Source: Calothrix sp. FI2-JRJ7
GTDB lineage: Bacteria; Cyanobacteriota; Cyanobacteriia; Cyanobacteriales; Nostocaceae
Length of the DNA stretch: 64,000 bases
Assembly: GCA_019359675.1 (NCBI GenBank)
Contig: JAHHGX010000091.1
Location: 310,001 to 374,000 of the forward strand
Direction: 5' to 3'
Within the stretch, counting starts at the first letter, position 1, and every line of letters begins with the position of its first letter. The notes under the pieces were generated by a model, which saw only the letters and a program-made list of their open reading frames with translations, did no database searches and was not told the origin of the DNA. The position numbers and the translations under genes are program-made. Positions 45,539 through 54,471 of the stretch are shown piece after piece.

Positions 45539-46678
45539 TTGAGGTGCTGTTACCAAAATATAAACTACACCATGCTATTTCTTGGAATTTTTTTCGTAAC
45601 TTCTTGGATTAGTAGTTTTTTGCCGTTGAATCAAATAGCTGTAAATGTTCCAAGGCAAATACCAACGGTAAAATTATCATCTAGTTCAGGAAAAGCTACT
45701 AGCAATCAGTTCTGTTCAGCTACAGCTAGCAATCACGAATCATCAACATTAGTAGCAAAGGCTTTGAATGCAGTCAAAACAAGCGTTTCATCAGCACCGC
45801 AGTTGCTTAACTCGAACGACAACGACAGTGATTTTGCAAACAAGATTTTGCGAAGCGTACGGTCCGGATTACCTCCCACATTGCGAAACTTGTTTCGTCT
45901 TCCGATTTCCTTCGAGTCTCCAAAGCGCTCATCGAATTTGTCTGTTGTAACCGTTCGTCGCGATGAAACTAACTATGAAGTTTGGATAGATAATCACTTG
46001 ATTGCTAACTTGCCAAACCAATTACAGGCAAGTGTTATGCAACAACGCTTGAATAAACTGCTTCAGTCCAAAGTCTCAGACCCATCGCAATTACGACCTG
46101 CTACTGTAGACGGCGCCCCAGCAATAATGGCGGGTAATCGCTTTTTATTGGGAGTTAACAAAGAAATATCCGGCAATACAACCCGAAGTGCTGATTTGAT
46201 AGCTATTGACTGGGTGAATAACCTTCGGAGTGCATTGAAGGCACCGAAACTTTCACTCACCGAAGGACAGCAAGATATGTATGGTTTGGTATATTCCAAT
46301 CAGAAATTATCTGGTTTGGCTTCTTGGTACGGTGGCTATTTTCACGGTCGTACTACTGCCAATGGTGAAACTTATAACCAGAATGACCTTACGGTTGCCC
46401 ATAAGACATTGCCATTCAACACGCACTTAAAAGTAACTTACACAACAACAGGAAAATCAGTAATAGTGCGCGTTAACGACCGAGGTCCATATATTCCACC
46501 TCGGAGTCTTGATTTATCACTCGCAGCAGCGCGTTGTATTGGCAGTGAAACACCTGGTGTTGTGAGTTATCAAGCGGTTATTATGCAACCAAACCAACCT
46601 AAGATGACTTTAAACGCAGCGCTAGCGTTAAGAGACAAGAAAAAACCACAACAATTGGCTGTTGTCTCAGAATTCTGA
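45539..46678 (+). CDS. RlpA-like lytic transglycosylase
   Basis: 379 residues if started at TTG 45539, with AGGAG 14 bases upstream; an ATG at 45572 (MLFLGIFFVTSWISSFLP) is an alternative giving a cleaner signal peptide. The C-terminal double-psi beta-barrel is typical: LASWYGGYFHGRTTANGETY, AHKTLPFNTHLKVTY, VIVRVNDRGPYIPPRSLDLS. The catalytic Asp in NDRGP and His in AHKTLPF are present. The middle (about 50-260) is low in recognisable domains. RlpA proteins cut glycan strands lacking stem peptides, often at the septum or, in filamentous cyanobacteria, possibly at cell junctions. Likely periplasmic. Confidence 0.87.
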   Translation: MRCCYQNINYTMLFLGIFFVTSWISSFLPLNQIAVNVPRQIPTVKLSSSSGKATSNQFCSATASNHESSTLVAKALNAVKTSVSSAPQLLNSNDNDSDFANKILRSVRSGLPPTLRNLFRLPISFESPKRSSNLSVVTVRRDETNYEVWIDNHLIANLPNQLQASVMQQRLNKLLQSKVSDPSQLRPATVDGAPAIMAGNRFLLGVNKEISGNTTRSADLIAIDWVNNLRSALKAPKLSLTEGQQDMYGLVYSNQKLSGLASWYGGYFHGRTTANGETYNQNDLTVAHKTLPFNTHLKVTYTTTGKSVIVRVNDRGPYIPPRSLDLSLAAARCIGSETPGVVSYQAVIMQPNQPKMTLNAALALRDKKKPQQLAVVSEF

Positions 46679-46743
46679 GTTCTAAGTTATGAGTTCTGAG
46701 TTATGAGTTCTGAATTTTAACTCCTAACTCCTAACTCCTAACT
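46672..46743. repeat. Short tandemly repeated heptamers, locus 3
   Basis: GAGTTCT/GAGTTAT units on the left, then three copies of ACTCCTA on the right, opposed in orientation. It fills the 67-base convergent gap between the RlpA-like gene and lysC, overlapping the RlpA stop codon. It could act as a hairpin-forming two-way terminator. Confidence 0.88.
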
Positions 46744-46745
46744 AT

Positions 46746-48551
46746 TTACGCTGGAACTACAAATTTTTCGCTACCAGCTAAACCAAATGCTTCGTGAATG
46801 ACTTGCAAAGCTTTAACACCTTGCTCTTGTTCAACAACACAGCTAATTTTAATTTCAGATGTAGCTATCATTTGAATGTTAATTTTGTTTTGCGCTAGTG
46901 CTTCAAACATTTTTGCTGCTACACCAGGTTGCCCAACCATGCCGGCGCCTACTATACTAACTTTTGCGATTGCACTATCTAAAACGACTTCGCCCCAACC
47001 ATATTCTACTGCTGATTGTTGAAGCATTTGTTGGGTACTTTCAGCGTCAAGACGTGCGACGGTAAAAGCAATATCTCGTCTTGGTGCCCCATCTATAATA
47101 TGGCAACGCTGTGACTGAATAATCATATCAACACTAACATTGTGTTGTGCGAGTAACCCAAATAACTTTGCTGCCATCCCTGGTTTATCAGGAACGTTAC
47201 GAATTGCTAAACGCGCTTGGTTTAGGTCGAGTGCAACACCGCGAACGGGAGAGTCGGAGAGTGGGACGGTATTCGAGGATGGGAAAGGGGAGGTCGTAAT
47301 ATCAAAAGCTTTTGCTAGGGAGGTGACGGCTTTTTCGCAGTCGGTTTCGTCTACTACACAACTTACTTTTACTTCGCTAGTAGAAATCATTTGAATGTTT
47401 ACACCTGCTTCAGCTAGTGTTGCGAACATTTTTGCTGCCACACCTGGGCGCCCAATCATCCCGGCGCCTGCGATACTAACTTTAGCGATGTTTTGTTCTA
47501 CTAATACCTCAGCTTCTTCTGATTTTGTTGGGGTGCTGCGAAGTACTGGTGCAATAGCTGCTGCTACTGCTTCAGCTTTTTTTAAGATTGGTGTCATTAC
47601 AGTAAAAGCAATGTCATTACTGTTACCGTCATGAATCGATTGGATGATTAAATCAACATCGACTTTTTGATGTGCAATTTCTCCAAACAAGCGCGCAGCA
47701 ACTCCAGGTTTATCAGGAACACGCAATAAAGCTATTTTGGCTTGGTTGGCATCAAATTCGATTGCGTCTACTGGACGAGCTATTTCTAAATTCACCAGCG
47801 AACGCTCTTCGTGTTTTTTTGAAGTTACCCAAGTACCCGGTTGGTCACTCCAACTTGAACGCACTACTAAAGGCATACTGTAATTACGGGCTATTTCTAC
47901 CGCACGCGGATGCAGCACTTTTGCCCCTAAACTGGCTAGTTCCAGCATTTCATCACAAGTTATTTCGTCCATTAACTGTGCTTCGGGAACTAATCGCGGG
48001 TCAGTAGTAAGAATACCTGGTACATCAGTATAAATTTCGCAGAAATCTGCCCGTAATGCCGCTGCTAATGCTACCGCTGAAGTATCTGAACCACCCCGTC
48101 CCAAGGTAGTAATTTCTAACGCCTCAGTACTGCTAATCCCTTGGAACCCAGCAACTACAACTACTTTACCTTCTTGGAGGTGACGCTCTAATCGTTCTGT
48201 TTCTATATGTAAAATTCGTGCGCGCGTATGGTGAGCTTCGGTAACAATTCCTACCTGGGCGCCTGTCATCGAAATCGCTGGTTGCCCAATTTCCTGTAAA
48301 GCCATACTCAACAAGGCAATAGTAACCTGTTCCCCCGTCGAAAGCAGCATATCCATTTCCCGACGGTTAGGAGTTTTAGAAATTTCATGCGCTAACTTCA
48401 CAAGTCCATCCGTGGTTTTACCCATCGCAGAAACTACTACCACAAGCGAATTTCCGGCCTTGACAGCTTTGCTAATACGCTGCGCTACCGTTTGAATTCG
48501 TTCAACCGAACCGACAGATGTACCACCGTATTTTTGTACTATTAGCGACAT
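46746..48551 (-). CDS. lysC: Aspartate kinase with four ACT domains
   Basis: 601 residues, longer than the ~410 of common aspartate kinases. The N-terminal kinase (1-250) has VQKYGGTSVGSVERI, GFQGISSTEALEITTLGRGG, ALAAALRADFCEIYTDVPGI and MLELASLGAKVLHPRAVEIA. Two tandem pairs of ACT modules follow (about 265-420 and 437-592); each pair repeats ALLRVPDKPGVAARLFGEIA / ISIAGAGMIGRPG-like text, evidence of internal duplication. Four ACT domains are characteristic of cyanobacterial aspartate kinases, which are feedback-regulated by threonine and lysine. It makes aspartyl phosphate for Lys, Thr and Met biosynthesis. Stop at 46746 abuts the heptamer repeats. Confidence 0.96.
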   Translation of the reverse strand: MSLIVQKYGGTSVGSVERIQTVAQRISKAVKAGNSLVVVVSAMGKTTDGLVKLAHEISKTPNRREMDMLLSTGEQVTIALLSMALQEIGQPAISMTGAQVGIVTEAHHTRARILHIETERLERHLQEGKVVVVAGFQGISSTEALEITTLGRGGSDTSAVALAAALRADFCEIYTDVPGILTTDPRLVPEAQLMDEITCDEMLELASLGAKVLHPRAVEIARNYSMPLVVRSSWSDQPGTWVTSKKHEERSLVNLEIARPVDAIEFDANQAKIALLRVPDKPGVAARLFGEIAHQKVDVDLIIQSIHDGNSNDIAFTVMTPILKKAEAVAAAIAPVLRSTPTKSEEAEVLVEQNIAKVSIAGAGMIGRPGVAAKMFATLAEAGVNIQMISTSEVKVSCVVDETDCEKAVTSLAKAFDITTSPFPSSNTVPLSDSPVRGVALDLNQARLAIRNVPDKPGMAAKLFGLLAQHNVSVDMIIQSQRCHIIDGAPRRDIAFTVARLDAESTQQMLQQSAVEYGWGEVVLDSAIAKVSIVGAGMVGQPGVAAKMFEALAQNKINIQMIATSEIKISCVVEQEQGVKALQVIHEAFGLAGSEKFVVPA

Positions 48552-48749
48552 AACTTTAATGAGGTATTACCAAAACCTGTTTTTTCCGGCGCCTGCGCTT
48601 TAATTGCGCGATTAGGCGTTTGGAGTGCTTCAGATTACTAACTTATCAGAATCCGATGCTACCTAAAAGAAAAACTTTACATTTTTTTGAGCAGTTTTGT
48701 AGTATCTACCAATATTTAAAAATCAATACTTAATAAAATGTATAAATTT

Positions 48750-49340
48750 TTACACAGTAAGCATTCCTGCCACGATAATCATTGGTAAAAGATAGTAAAT
48801 AGGACGATAAGCAAGCATCGAACCGAAAAGTGCGGCGCCAGAAACTTTTGAAGAGAGAATAAGTAAGATTATCGTTTCAAATACACCTAGTCCGCTAGGG
48901 ACGTTACTGGCAACTCCTGCAAACATTGCGAGTAAGTAAACACCTAAAAAGTCTAGAAAAGAAAGCGGTGTGTTTGCTGGTAGTAAAACAAAAAGGACAC
49001 CTGTTGCTAATAGCCAGTCTAAACTCGATATTACAACTTGCACGAGTCCAGTTTTGAAATTTGGAAATCTAAACTCATGACCCCGTATAACAAGGGGTTG
49101 CTTTAGAAATAAACTGCCGAGTAAATATATAAAAACTAGTACTAAAAATAATACACCAACTGGACGAACGTCACTAAAAGCTACGTGTAATTGCGGTGGT
49201 ATTTGTAGCGGATTAAGTACGAACATTAATCCGGCAACGACAATATTCCTAACCAAAAGGTAATATTTTCAAAGGCTATGACTTGCGCTATATCAACAGC
49301 GGGTACTCCCCAACTCGCATAAAATCCAGTATTTTTACGA
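48750..49340 (-). pseudogene. mprF: MprF transmembrane segment, fragment
   Basis: Reads leftward as LRKNTGFYASWGVPAVDIAQ, VIAFENITFWLGI in one frame down to about 49243, then after a frameshift as VVAGLMFVLNPLQIPPQLH, SSLDWLLATGVLFVLLPANT and GVASNVPSGLGVFETIILLI to an early stop at 48750. These match consecutive parts of the membrane domain of phosphatidylglycerol lysyltransferases (MprF). The region before TGFYAS and the rest of the membrane domain after YYLLPMIIVAGML are missing. A frameshift and two missing ends mean this piece is not a functional gene. Confidence 0.8.
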
Positions 49341-49349
49341 AGTAAAGCG

Positions 49350-50360
49350 GTGCCAGAAGAACGGCAAAAAGCTAAGAAGATAGTTGAAAACTACGGTTGT
49401 TCATCGCTAGCATCATTTACATTTCTAAGTGATAAAAGTTACTATATTAGCCCATCCAGTCAAAGTGTAATTGCGTATGTGCCAAAAGGACGTGGCGCCA
49501 TTGCATTAGGTGCCCCAATAGGGCCAAGCGAAGACCGTGAAGAAGCGATAGTGGGATTTAAATTATTTTGCCAGCGTAACGATTGGTACCCAGCATTTTA
49601 TCAAACTTTACCCGACAACATTGACTTGTATAAATCACAAGGATTTCGAGCCATTAAAATTGGTGAAGAAGCAATTGTTGATTTAAAAGTATTTACCACG
49701 CAGGGTAAAGCTGGTAAAAACTTACGTACAGCAATTAACCGCATGAGTAAAATGGGGTTTGACGTTAAATTTTATAAACCGCCAATTAGTGATGAATTAA
49801 TACGTCAGTTGCGACCTATGAGTGATGAATGGTTACAAACTGTGCAAGGTTCAGAGAAACAATTTTCTTTAGGTTGGTTTGACGAAGAATATTTACGTGG
49901 AAGTGAAATTGCCGTAGTTGAATCAAATGAGCGAGAAATTGCAGCATTTACAAATATAGTTTCAGAGTATCAACTCAATGAAGTCACCAATGATTTAATG
50001 CGTCATCGCAAGTGTATCGAAAACGGCACGATGGACTTTTTGTTTATTTCGATGTTTCAGCATTATAAAGAACGTGGTTACGACGGCTTTAATATTGGTT
50101 TAATTGCATTAGCTGGAGTCGGAGAAAGCTTACAAGGAAAAACTGGGCACCGGGATAAAGTGTTTAAATACCTCTATGACCACTTGCAGCGCTTTTATAA
50201 TTTCCAAGGTTTGCGCGCATACAAAGATAAATTTCAACCGCACTGGGAACCGCGTTATCTTGTGTATTCAACTGTAACTGCTTTACCTGATGTAGTTGTA
50301 GCATTAGTGCGTGCAGACTCTGGTGACAGATTTTGGGATTATTTTAAACCTGGCGCTTAG
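49350..50360 (+). CDS. DUF2156 / MprF-type catalytic domain, possibly detached
   Basis: 336 residues from a GTG at 49350; the sequence resembles the C-terminal catalytic part of MprF (DUF2156, a GNAT-fold aminoacyl-transfer domain). Recognisable text: IALGAPIGPSEDREEAIVGF, AFYQTLPDNIDLYKSQGFRA, LRTAINRMSKMGFDVKFYKP, DFLFISMFQHYKERGYDGFN and LRAYKDKFQPHWEPRYLVYS. In intact MprF it is joined to the membrane domain; here the membrane fragment lies immediately next to it on the opposite strand, as if an inversion had separated them. The domain itself looks complete, so a soluble transferase is possible. The start is uncertain; an upstream in-frame GTA-ATT stretch does not contain a better one. 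Confidence 0.75.
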   Translation: MPEERQKAKKIVENYGCSSLASFTFLSDKSYYISPSSQSVIAYVPKGRGAIALGAPIGPSEDREEAIVGFKLFCQRNDWYPAFYQTLPDNIDLYKSQGFRAIKIGEEAIVDLKVFTTQGKAGKNLRTAINRMSKMGFDVKFYKPPISDELIRQLRPMSDEWLQTVQGSEKQFSLGWFDEEYLRGSEIAVVESNEREIAAFTNIVSEYQLNEVTNDLMRHRKCIENGTMDFLFISMFQHYKERGYDGFNIGLIALAGVGESLQGKTGHRDKVFKYLYDHLQRFYNFQGLRAYKDKFQPHWEPRYLVYSTVTALPDVVVALVRADSGDRFWDYFKPGA

Positions 50361-50786
50361 ATATTAATAATGTATTATATATGGGACGGGCTTTCTATGC
50401 CCATCCCACAAAAGTAATTGTAATTGTAGGTTGGGTGGAGCGAAGCGGGAACCCAACAACCACATGCTAAATAAACTATAATCAACAAAGCTGCTCTACA
50501 GCATAAGTTATAATTAAAAGCAGTAAATTCTTATTATAGGGTAATCAGTGGCAGTGAAGCATGAAGCCAGTACTGTTATAGCATAGGGATGTAGCCCAAG
50601 TTCTAGCTGGTCAACCAAAATTGTCTCAGGTTGAAGTTCTTCAGGTTGCAAGAAAACAGCCTTTCACAGTTCCAGGTGACACTCAGTAATAGACTTGAAT
50701 CCTTTTAAAACTATTCTCGACAGTTGTTTGTCACTATAATTCCCCATCATGGAAAAATCTCCCAATACCCAGGCATTTTACCGCTA
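50361..50786. other. Intergenic region with repeat fragments
   Basis: 426 bases. It holds GGGACGGGC...GCCCATCCCACAAAAG and GTAGGTTGGGTGGAGCGAAGCGGGAACCC-type text, both repeats of the GGGC/CCCAC kind seen elsewhere, and a short frame DVAQVLAGQPKLSQVEVLQV (about 50589-50650) without a good start that I do not recognise. No gene supported. Confidence 0.5.
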
Positions 50787-52094
50787 TCAAACATGTGTAG
50801 TATATACAGGATTTTTAGTTAATGCCAATTGCTCTAGTAATTCTGTTGCCAGAGTAGGTGTATTGTAGCGATTAATTTCACCTTTAAAACTTTCTGCTTT
50901 TTCTTTATACTTCGGTGTGCTAAGAATCTTCATTGCGGCATCTCGAATTTGGTTAGTTGTGGGTGTACTAGTTTTTAAGTCTATTCCAGTTCCAGTCCAT
51001 TGAACTCTGGCGCCAATTTCAGGTTTTTCTTCGGTTTGACCAGCAGTAACCATTGGCACACCAGAAGCTAAAGCTGTCTGTACACCATTAAATCCACCGT
51101 TTGTCACCATTACATCTACATAAGGTAATAAATAAGCATGAGGAATAAATTTTTCTAACCTAACGTTTTTGGGAATTGGATTAAGCTGTAGATTTTCTAT
51201 CGGTTGCCCTCCTGTTGTCACAATTAATAATACATCTTCATTTGCAAGAGCCTCGATTGTTGGCAAGATTAAATCTCTTGCTTCTGTTGCGACTGTTCCT
51301 TGAGTGACATGAATTATCCGTTTATCTAATTTCAAATCATCCCACCAAGCAGGAGGTGTAAATGCAGGCGCCGGAGGTAAAAAGGTTCCGATAAAGTGAA
51401 TTTGTGGTGCAAGGTCGCTACGAGGATATTCAAATGATGGCGTAGTGCCTTGTAAATAAAGAAATGGAGATAAAGCAGCAGTGAAAAAATCCTGCGATTT
51501 CCTTGGTAGTCCAACACTTTCTCGACACTGGTCAAGATGAAGTGTTACATCACGCATTAAAATGTTCTGCGATAGGTAATTAAGAAATCTATTTCGTAAT
51601 TTTTCCCCCCAGGAATTACCTGGTGGAATTCCTAGCCCAAAAGGCGCCGTATCTCGACTGTTGAAAGGTAGCGCTGACATGCCAAATGCAGCCCAAGGTA
51701 AGCCTGTTTTTTCATGTAACCACGAAATACCAAGGCAGAAAACATCGCATAGCAAAACATCAGCCCGAAATTGATTCAATATATTAGTTAAATCTTCCAG
51801 TTGTGTTACTGCCGAATCAATAAAGCCATATTTGAGATAGAATTTAAACTGCGCTACTCCCTTTAAAGCATCTCTTTGTTTTATAAAAGTTGAGGGAATC
51901 GTATTAATATCAGTGTAATCTATACCTGTGCGAATAGGAACGTGATGGGCGCCAGTTGCTTCAATCTTTTCTTTAAAACCTTTCCCGGTATACCAACATA
52001 CTTCGTGACCACGTTCAACGAGCTTACGCACGATTGGTAAAGCTGGATTAACATGACCAGCAGCAGCAATTGTAGCAATTAAAAAGCGAGTCAT
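50787..52094 (-). CDS. MGT-type UDP-glycosyltransferase (GT1)
   Basis: 435 residues. GT-B fold of the macrolide/UGT group: N-terminal FLIATIAAAGHVNPALPIVR (AAGHVNP binding loop), middle IIHVTQGTVATEARDLIL, C-terminal MVTNGGFNGVQTALASGVPM and VTAGQTEEKPEIGARVQWTG, which form the donor-nucleotide site (with the conserved HGG-like NGGFNG). These enzymes glycosylate small hydrophobic aglycones. Upstream lies a P450 pseudogene and two TetR regulators, suggesting an older detoxification or natural-product cassette. ATG at 52094 follows the pseudogene directly. Confidence 0.9.
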   Translation of the reverse strand: MTRFLIATIAAAGHVNPALPIVRKLVERGHEVCWYTGKGFKEKIEATGAHHVPIRTGIDYTDINTIPSTFIKQRDALKGVAQFKFYLKYGFIDSAVTQLEDLTNILNQFRADVLLCDVFCLGISWLHEKTGLPWAAFGMSALPFNSRDTAPFGLGIPPGNSWGEKLRNRFLNYLSQNILMRDVTLHLDQCRESVGLPRKSQDFFTAALSPFLYLQGTTPSFEYPRSDLAPQIHFIGTFLPPAPAFTPPAWWDDLKLDKRIIHVTQGTVATEARDLILPTIEALANEDVLLIVTTGGQPIENLQLNPIPKNVRLEKFIPHAYLLPYVDVMVTNGGFNGVQTALASGVPMVTAGQTEEKPEIGARVQWTGTGIDLKTSTPTTNQIRDAAMKILSTPKYKEKAESFKGEINRYNTPTLATELLEQLALTKNPVYTTHV

Positions 52095-52798
52095 AATTAT
52101 TTTTTGTTATATGTACATGTAGTTGATTTTGAGTTTTGGGAGGAACTAAGACAGGCGCCAACACAGAAAATTCTGGTGTTACGGAAAAATGTAGTGACGC
52201 AGTAAGGTAGCTAGAAAAACTTTGATTTCCATCAGTGCGAACTCTCGACCCATACAAACATGGGCACCACCTCCAAACCCTAGTAATGAAAACGCGACTT
52301 TTTGTCTTCTTTGCGTCCAAGTGCAAAGCGGTCTGGGTCGAACTGTTCTGAGTTGGTGTAAATTTCTGGCAACCGATGCGTGACCAATTGAGAAATAATA
52401 ATTGTCCAGCCCGGTTCTATCGGATATCCTGCATATTCAATCTCTTTGACTACACCTCGAATTATTAATGATGTAGGTGGATATAAGCGCTCAATTTCTT
52501 TAAGAAAGTTGGTCATTTGCGGTAATTGGCGCAAATGTTCAATGTTTAATTCGCCTTTAACAACTTGTTTAAGTTCTTCTAAAAAACGTTCTGCTTGGTC
52601 AACTAGTACTAGCTTATTTGCCTCGGCGCCTATTAAAACTGCACATTTTTGTCCTAATAGTCGCATTTTGAATACAGAACCATAGCGCTGCCAGCTTTGC
52701 ACTAAAGAGTAACCTTCGTTTCCAGCAAACTGAAGGTCACTAATAATTGGTACACCAAAACTACCCGGCATTTCTAGAGCCGATTTGAGTTGTTGCAT
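52095..52798 (-). pseudogene. Cytochrome P450, deleted and frameshifted
   Basis: From an ATG at 52798 the N-terminal P450 region reads well (QQLKSALEMPGSFGVPIISD, QRYGSVFKMRLLGQKCAVLI), then jumps at about residue 70 to TNFLKEIERLYPPTSLIIRG, i.e. past the I and K helix core, so ~200 residues are missing. EQFDPDRFALGRKEDKKSR follows and then a frameshift at about 52285: the haem-binding loop FGGGAHVCMGREFALMEIKV is in another frame just downstream, followed by a further change of frame. The haem cysteine is preserved in the DNA but the protein cannot be made. Confidence 0.88.
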
Positions 52799-52964
52799 TT
52801 TACTTAATGCATTAAAAATTTATTTCATAAATACAGCATGAACTAACAGTGGGGTGTCTGTCAATAGTTAATTAAAAATTTAATTCATAGCTTTAGTCTA
52901 AAAGGTGGTAACTATGAGCAAAAGCTTGTAAAGTCAGATAAAAGAAAAGCTAAACGCAATAACT

Positions 52965-53612
52965 GTGGGCAGTACTGATAATACACAGCCATCATCAAAA
53001 GTCAACCGGGCAACTCGTGATGCCGAGGTAACAAAACAGCAAATTCTTGATGCCGCACAAATTGAGTTTGCAAAAAATGGGTTATTTGGCGCCCGAACTG
53101 ATGCAATAGCCAAAAGTGCAGGAGTGGCGCCAAGGATGATTTACTATTACTTTCAGAGTAAAGAAGGGTTGTATCAAGCAGTGTTAGAACGACCAGCATT
53201 AGAGTTTCAACAAATGCTGGAGCAAATGAATTTAGAAGAACTACCAGCAAAAGAAGCGCTACAAACGTTTTTGCAAACTGTAATTGCTTATGAAATTAAG
53301 CATCGCTATCAAGGGATGTTGTTATTTCAAGAAGCGAATCAAAATCAAGGTAAATATTTTCAGCACACAAATTGGTCGCAACCACTTACATATGTTACCA
53401 AAATTTTAGAGAAGGGTATGCAAGAAGGGATTTTTTGTCAGCAAGACCCATATATGACAACGCTGACGATAGCGGGAATATGCGTTTTTTATGCAAATGC
53501 TTATGAAAATTTAAAACACCTGACCCCAGATGTCGAGTTACTAAGTGATGAAATGATTGAACGCTATACCCAAGCAGCAATTAACTTAGTGTTAAATGGT
53601 GTACTTGCTTAA
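52965..53612 (+). CDS. TetR-family transcriptional regulator
   Basis: 215 residues starting with GTG. The N-terminal helix-turn-helix region is clear: KQQILDAAQIEFAKNGLFGA, RTDAIAKSAGVAPRMIYYYF and QSKEGLYQAVLE. The rest is the variable ligand-binding domain (CHL-like: EIKHRYQGMLLFQEANQNQG). It is divergent from the P450 pseudogene and GT1 gene and may once have controlled them. Ligand unknown. Confidence 0.92.
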   Translation: MGSTDNTQPSSKVNRATRDAEVTKQQILDAAQIEFAKNGLFGARTDAIAKSAGVAPRMIYYYFQSKEGLYQAVLERPALEFQQMLEQMNLEELPAKEALQTFLQTVIAYEIKHRYQGMLLFQEANQNQGKYFQHTNWSQPLTYVTKILEKGMQEGIFCQQDPYMTTLTIAGICVFYANAYENLKHLTPDVELLSDEMIERYTQAAINLVLNGVLA

Positions 53613-53774
53613 ACACATACCAATATACCTAACTTCTTAAATAAGTCGGGAATCTTATTTTTTAAATTAATCAAAAAGAGAAATTACATTAATACTTGTT
53701 ACTCGATGCATAGGCTTTGTTCTTTTTTCAGTTGTGATTAATTCTTCTGCACCGACTTAATAAGATAATAAAAC

Positions 53775-53793
53775 CTTGACCAATCGGTTTAAG
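53775..53793. promoter_or_regulatory. Operator-like site upstream of TetR gene
   Basis: CTTGACCAATCGGTTTAAG, an imperfect inverted repeat centred 28 bases before the TetR start at 53812. It shares GACCAxTCxGT and the outer CTT/AAG with the better palindrome at 54414-54441 before the SDR, so the same protein could bind both. Confidence 0.6.
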
Positions 53794-53811
53794 TAATGTT
53801 ATGGTATGTAT

Positions 53812-54402
53812 ATGAGTCGAGGACCAGATAAACAATTTGACCCTGAAGTTGCCCTCTCAAAGGCAATGGACGTGTTTTGGGCACGCGGGTATGAGGCAGC
53901 TAGTCTCTCTGAACTGCTCGAACAGATGGGCATTGGCAAAAAGAGTCTGTACGATACGTTTGGCAACAAACGCGCGCTCTTTCTCAAAGCACTCGAATAT
54001 TATGCCAAGACAGAGGTGAAGTTGATGCGAGACCAGCTTTTAGCTCCGGGTTCCCCCCTGGAGAATTTGGAGACGGTACTCCAAAATTTGCAACAGATGC
54101 ATTCCTTGGCAGGAAGCAAAGGCTGTATGCTTGGCACGAATATTGCTGACTTTAATACTAGTGAGGAGGAGATTACAGCGACCTTACGTGGCTACCTGCA
54201 AGACGTAGAGGATGCCTTTTTTACTGCGATTACCCGCGCTCAAGAAGTCGGAGAACTTAAGCAGGTAGCAAAGCCTCGTGATTTAGCACGAATGTTGCTT
54301 TGTACTACACAGGGAATGGCTCTGTTAGGTCGGACAGTTGACACTGAAGCGCTTTTACAGAGTACCGTTCAGGCAACAATGGCACTTCTCAAGGAATCCT
54401 AA
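53812..54402 (+). CDS. TetR-family transcriptional regulator, probable repressor of the adjacent SDR
   Basis: 196 residues from the ATG at 53812 (MSRGPDKQFDPE); an ATG two codons upstream at 53806 is in frame. The HTH is well formed: ALSKAMDVFWARGYEAASLS, LLEQMGIGKKSLYDTFGNKR. This AcrR/LmrA-like subtype often represses an adjacent dehydrogenase or efflux gene. Palindromes at 53775-53793 and 54414-54441 flank it. GC content looks higher than in the neighbours, which hints at transfer together with the SDR. Ligand unknown. Confidence 0.92.
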   Translation: MSRGPDKQFDPEVALSKAMDVFWARGYEAASLSELLEQMGIGKKSLYDTFGNKRALFLKALEYYAKTEVKLMRDQLLAPGSPLENLETVLQNLQQMHSLAGSKGCMLGTNIADFNTSEEEITATLRGYLQDVEDAFFTAITRAQEVGELKQVAKPRDLARMLLCTTQGMALLGRTVDTEALLQSTVQATMALLKES

Positions 54403-54413
54403 ATTTTTTTATC

Positions 54414-54441
54414 TTAACTTAGACCATTCAGTCTAAGTTAA
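54414..54441. promoter_or_regulatory. Palindromic operator before SDR gene
   Basis: Perfect 11-base arms TTAACTTAGAC and GTCTAAGTTAA separated by CATTCA, 30 bases before the SDR ATG. Position between the TetR stop and the SDR start is that of a TetR operator. A degenerate copy of the core lies in front of the TetR gene. Confidence 0.8.
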
Positions 54442-54471
54442 ATTGATTAGCACTTACTAGGAGGTATTTCT

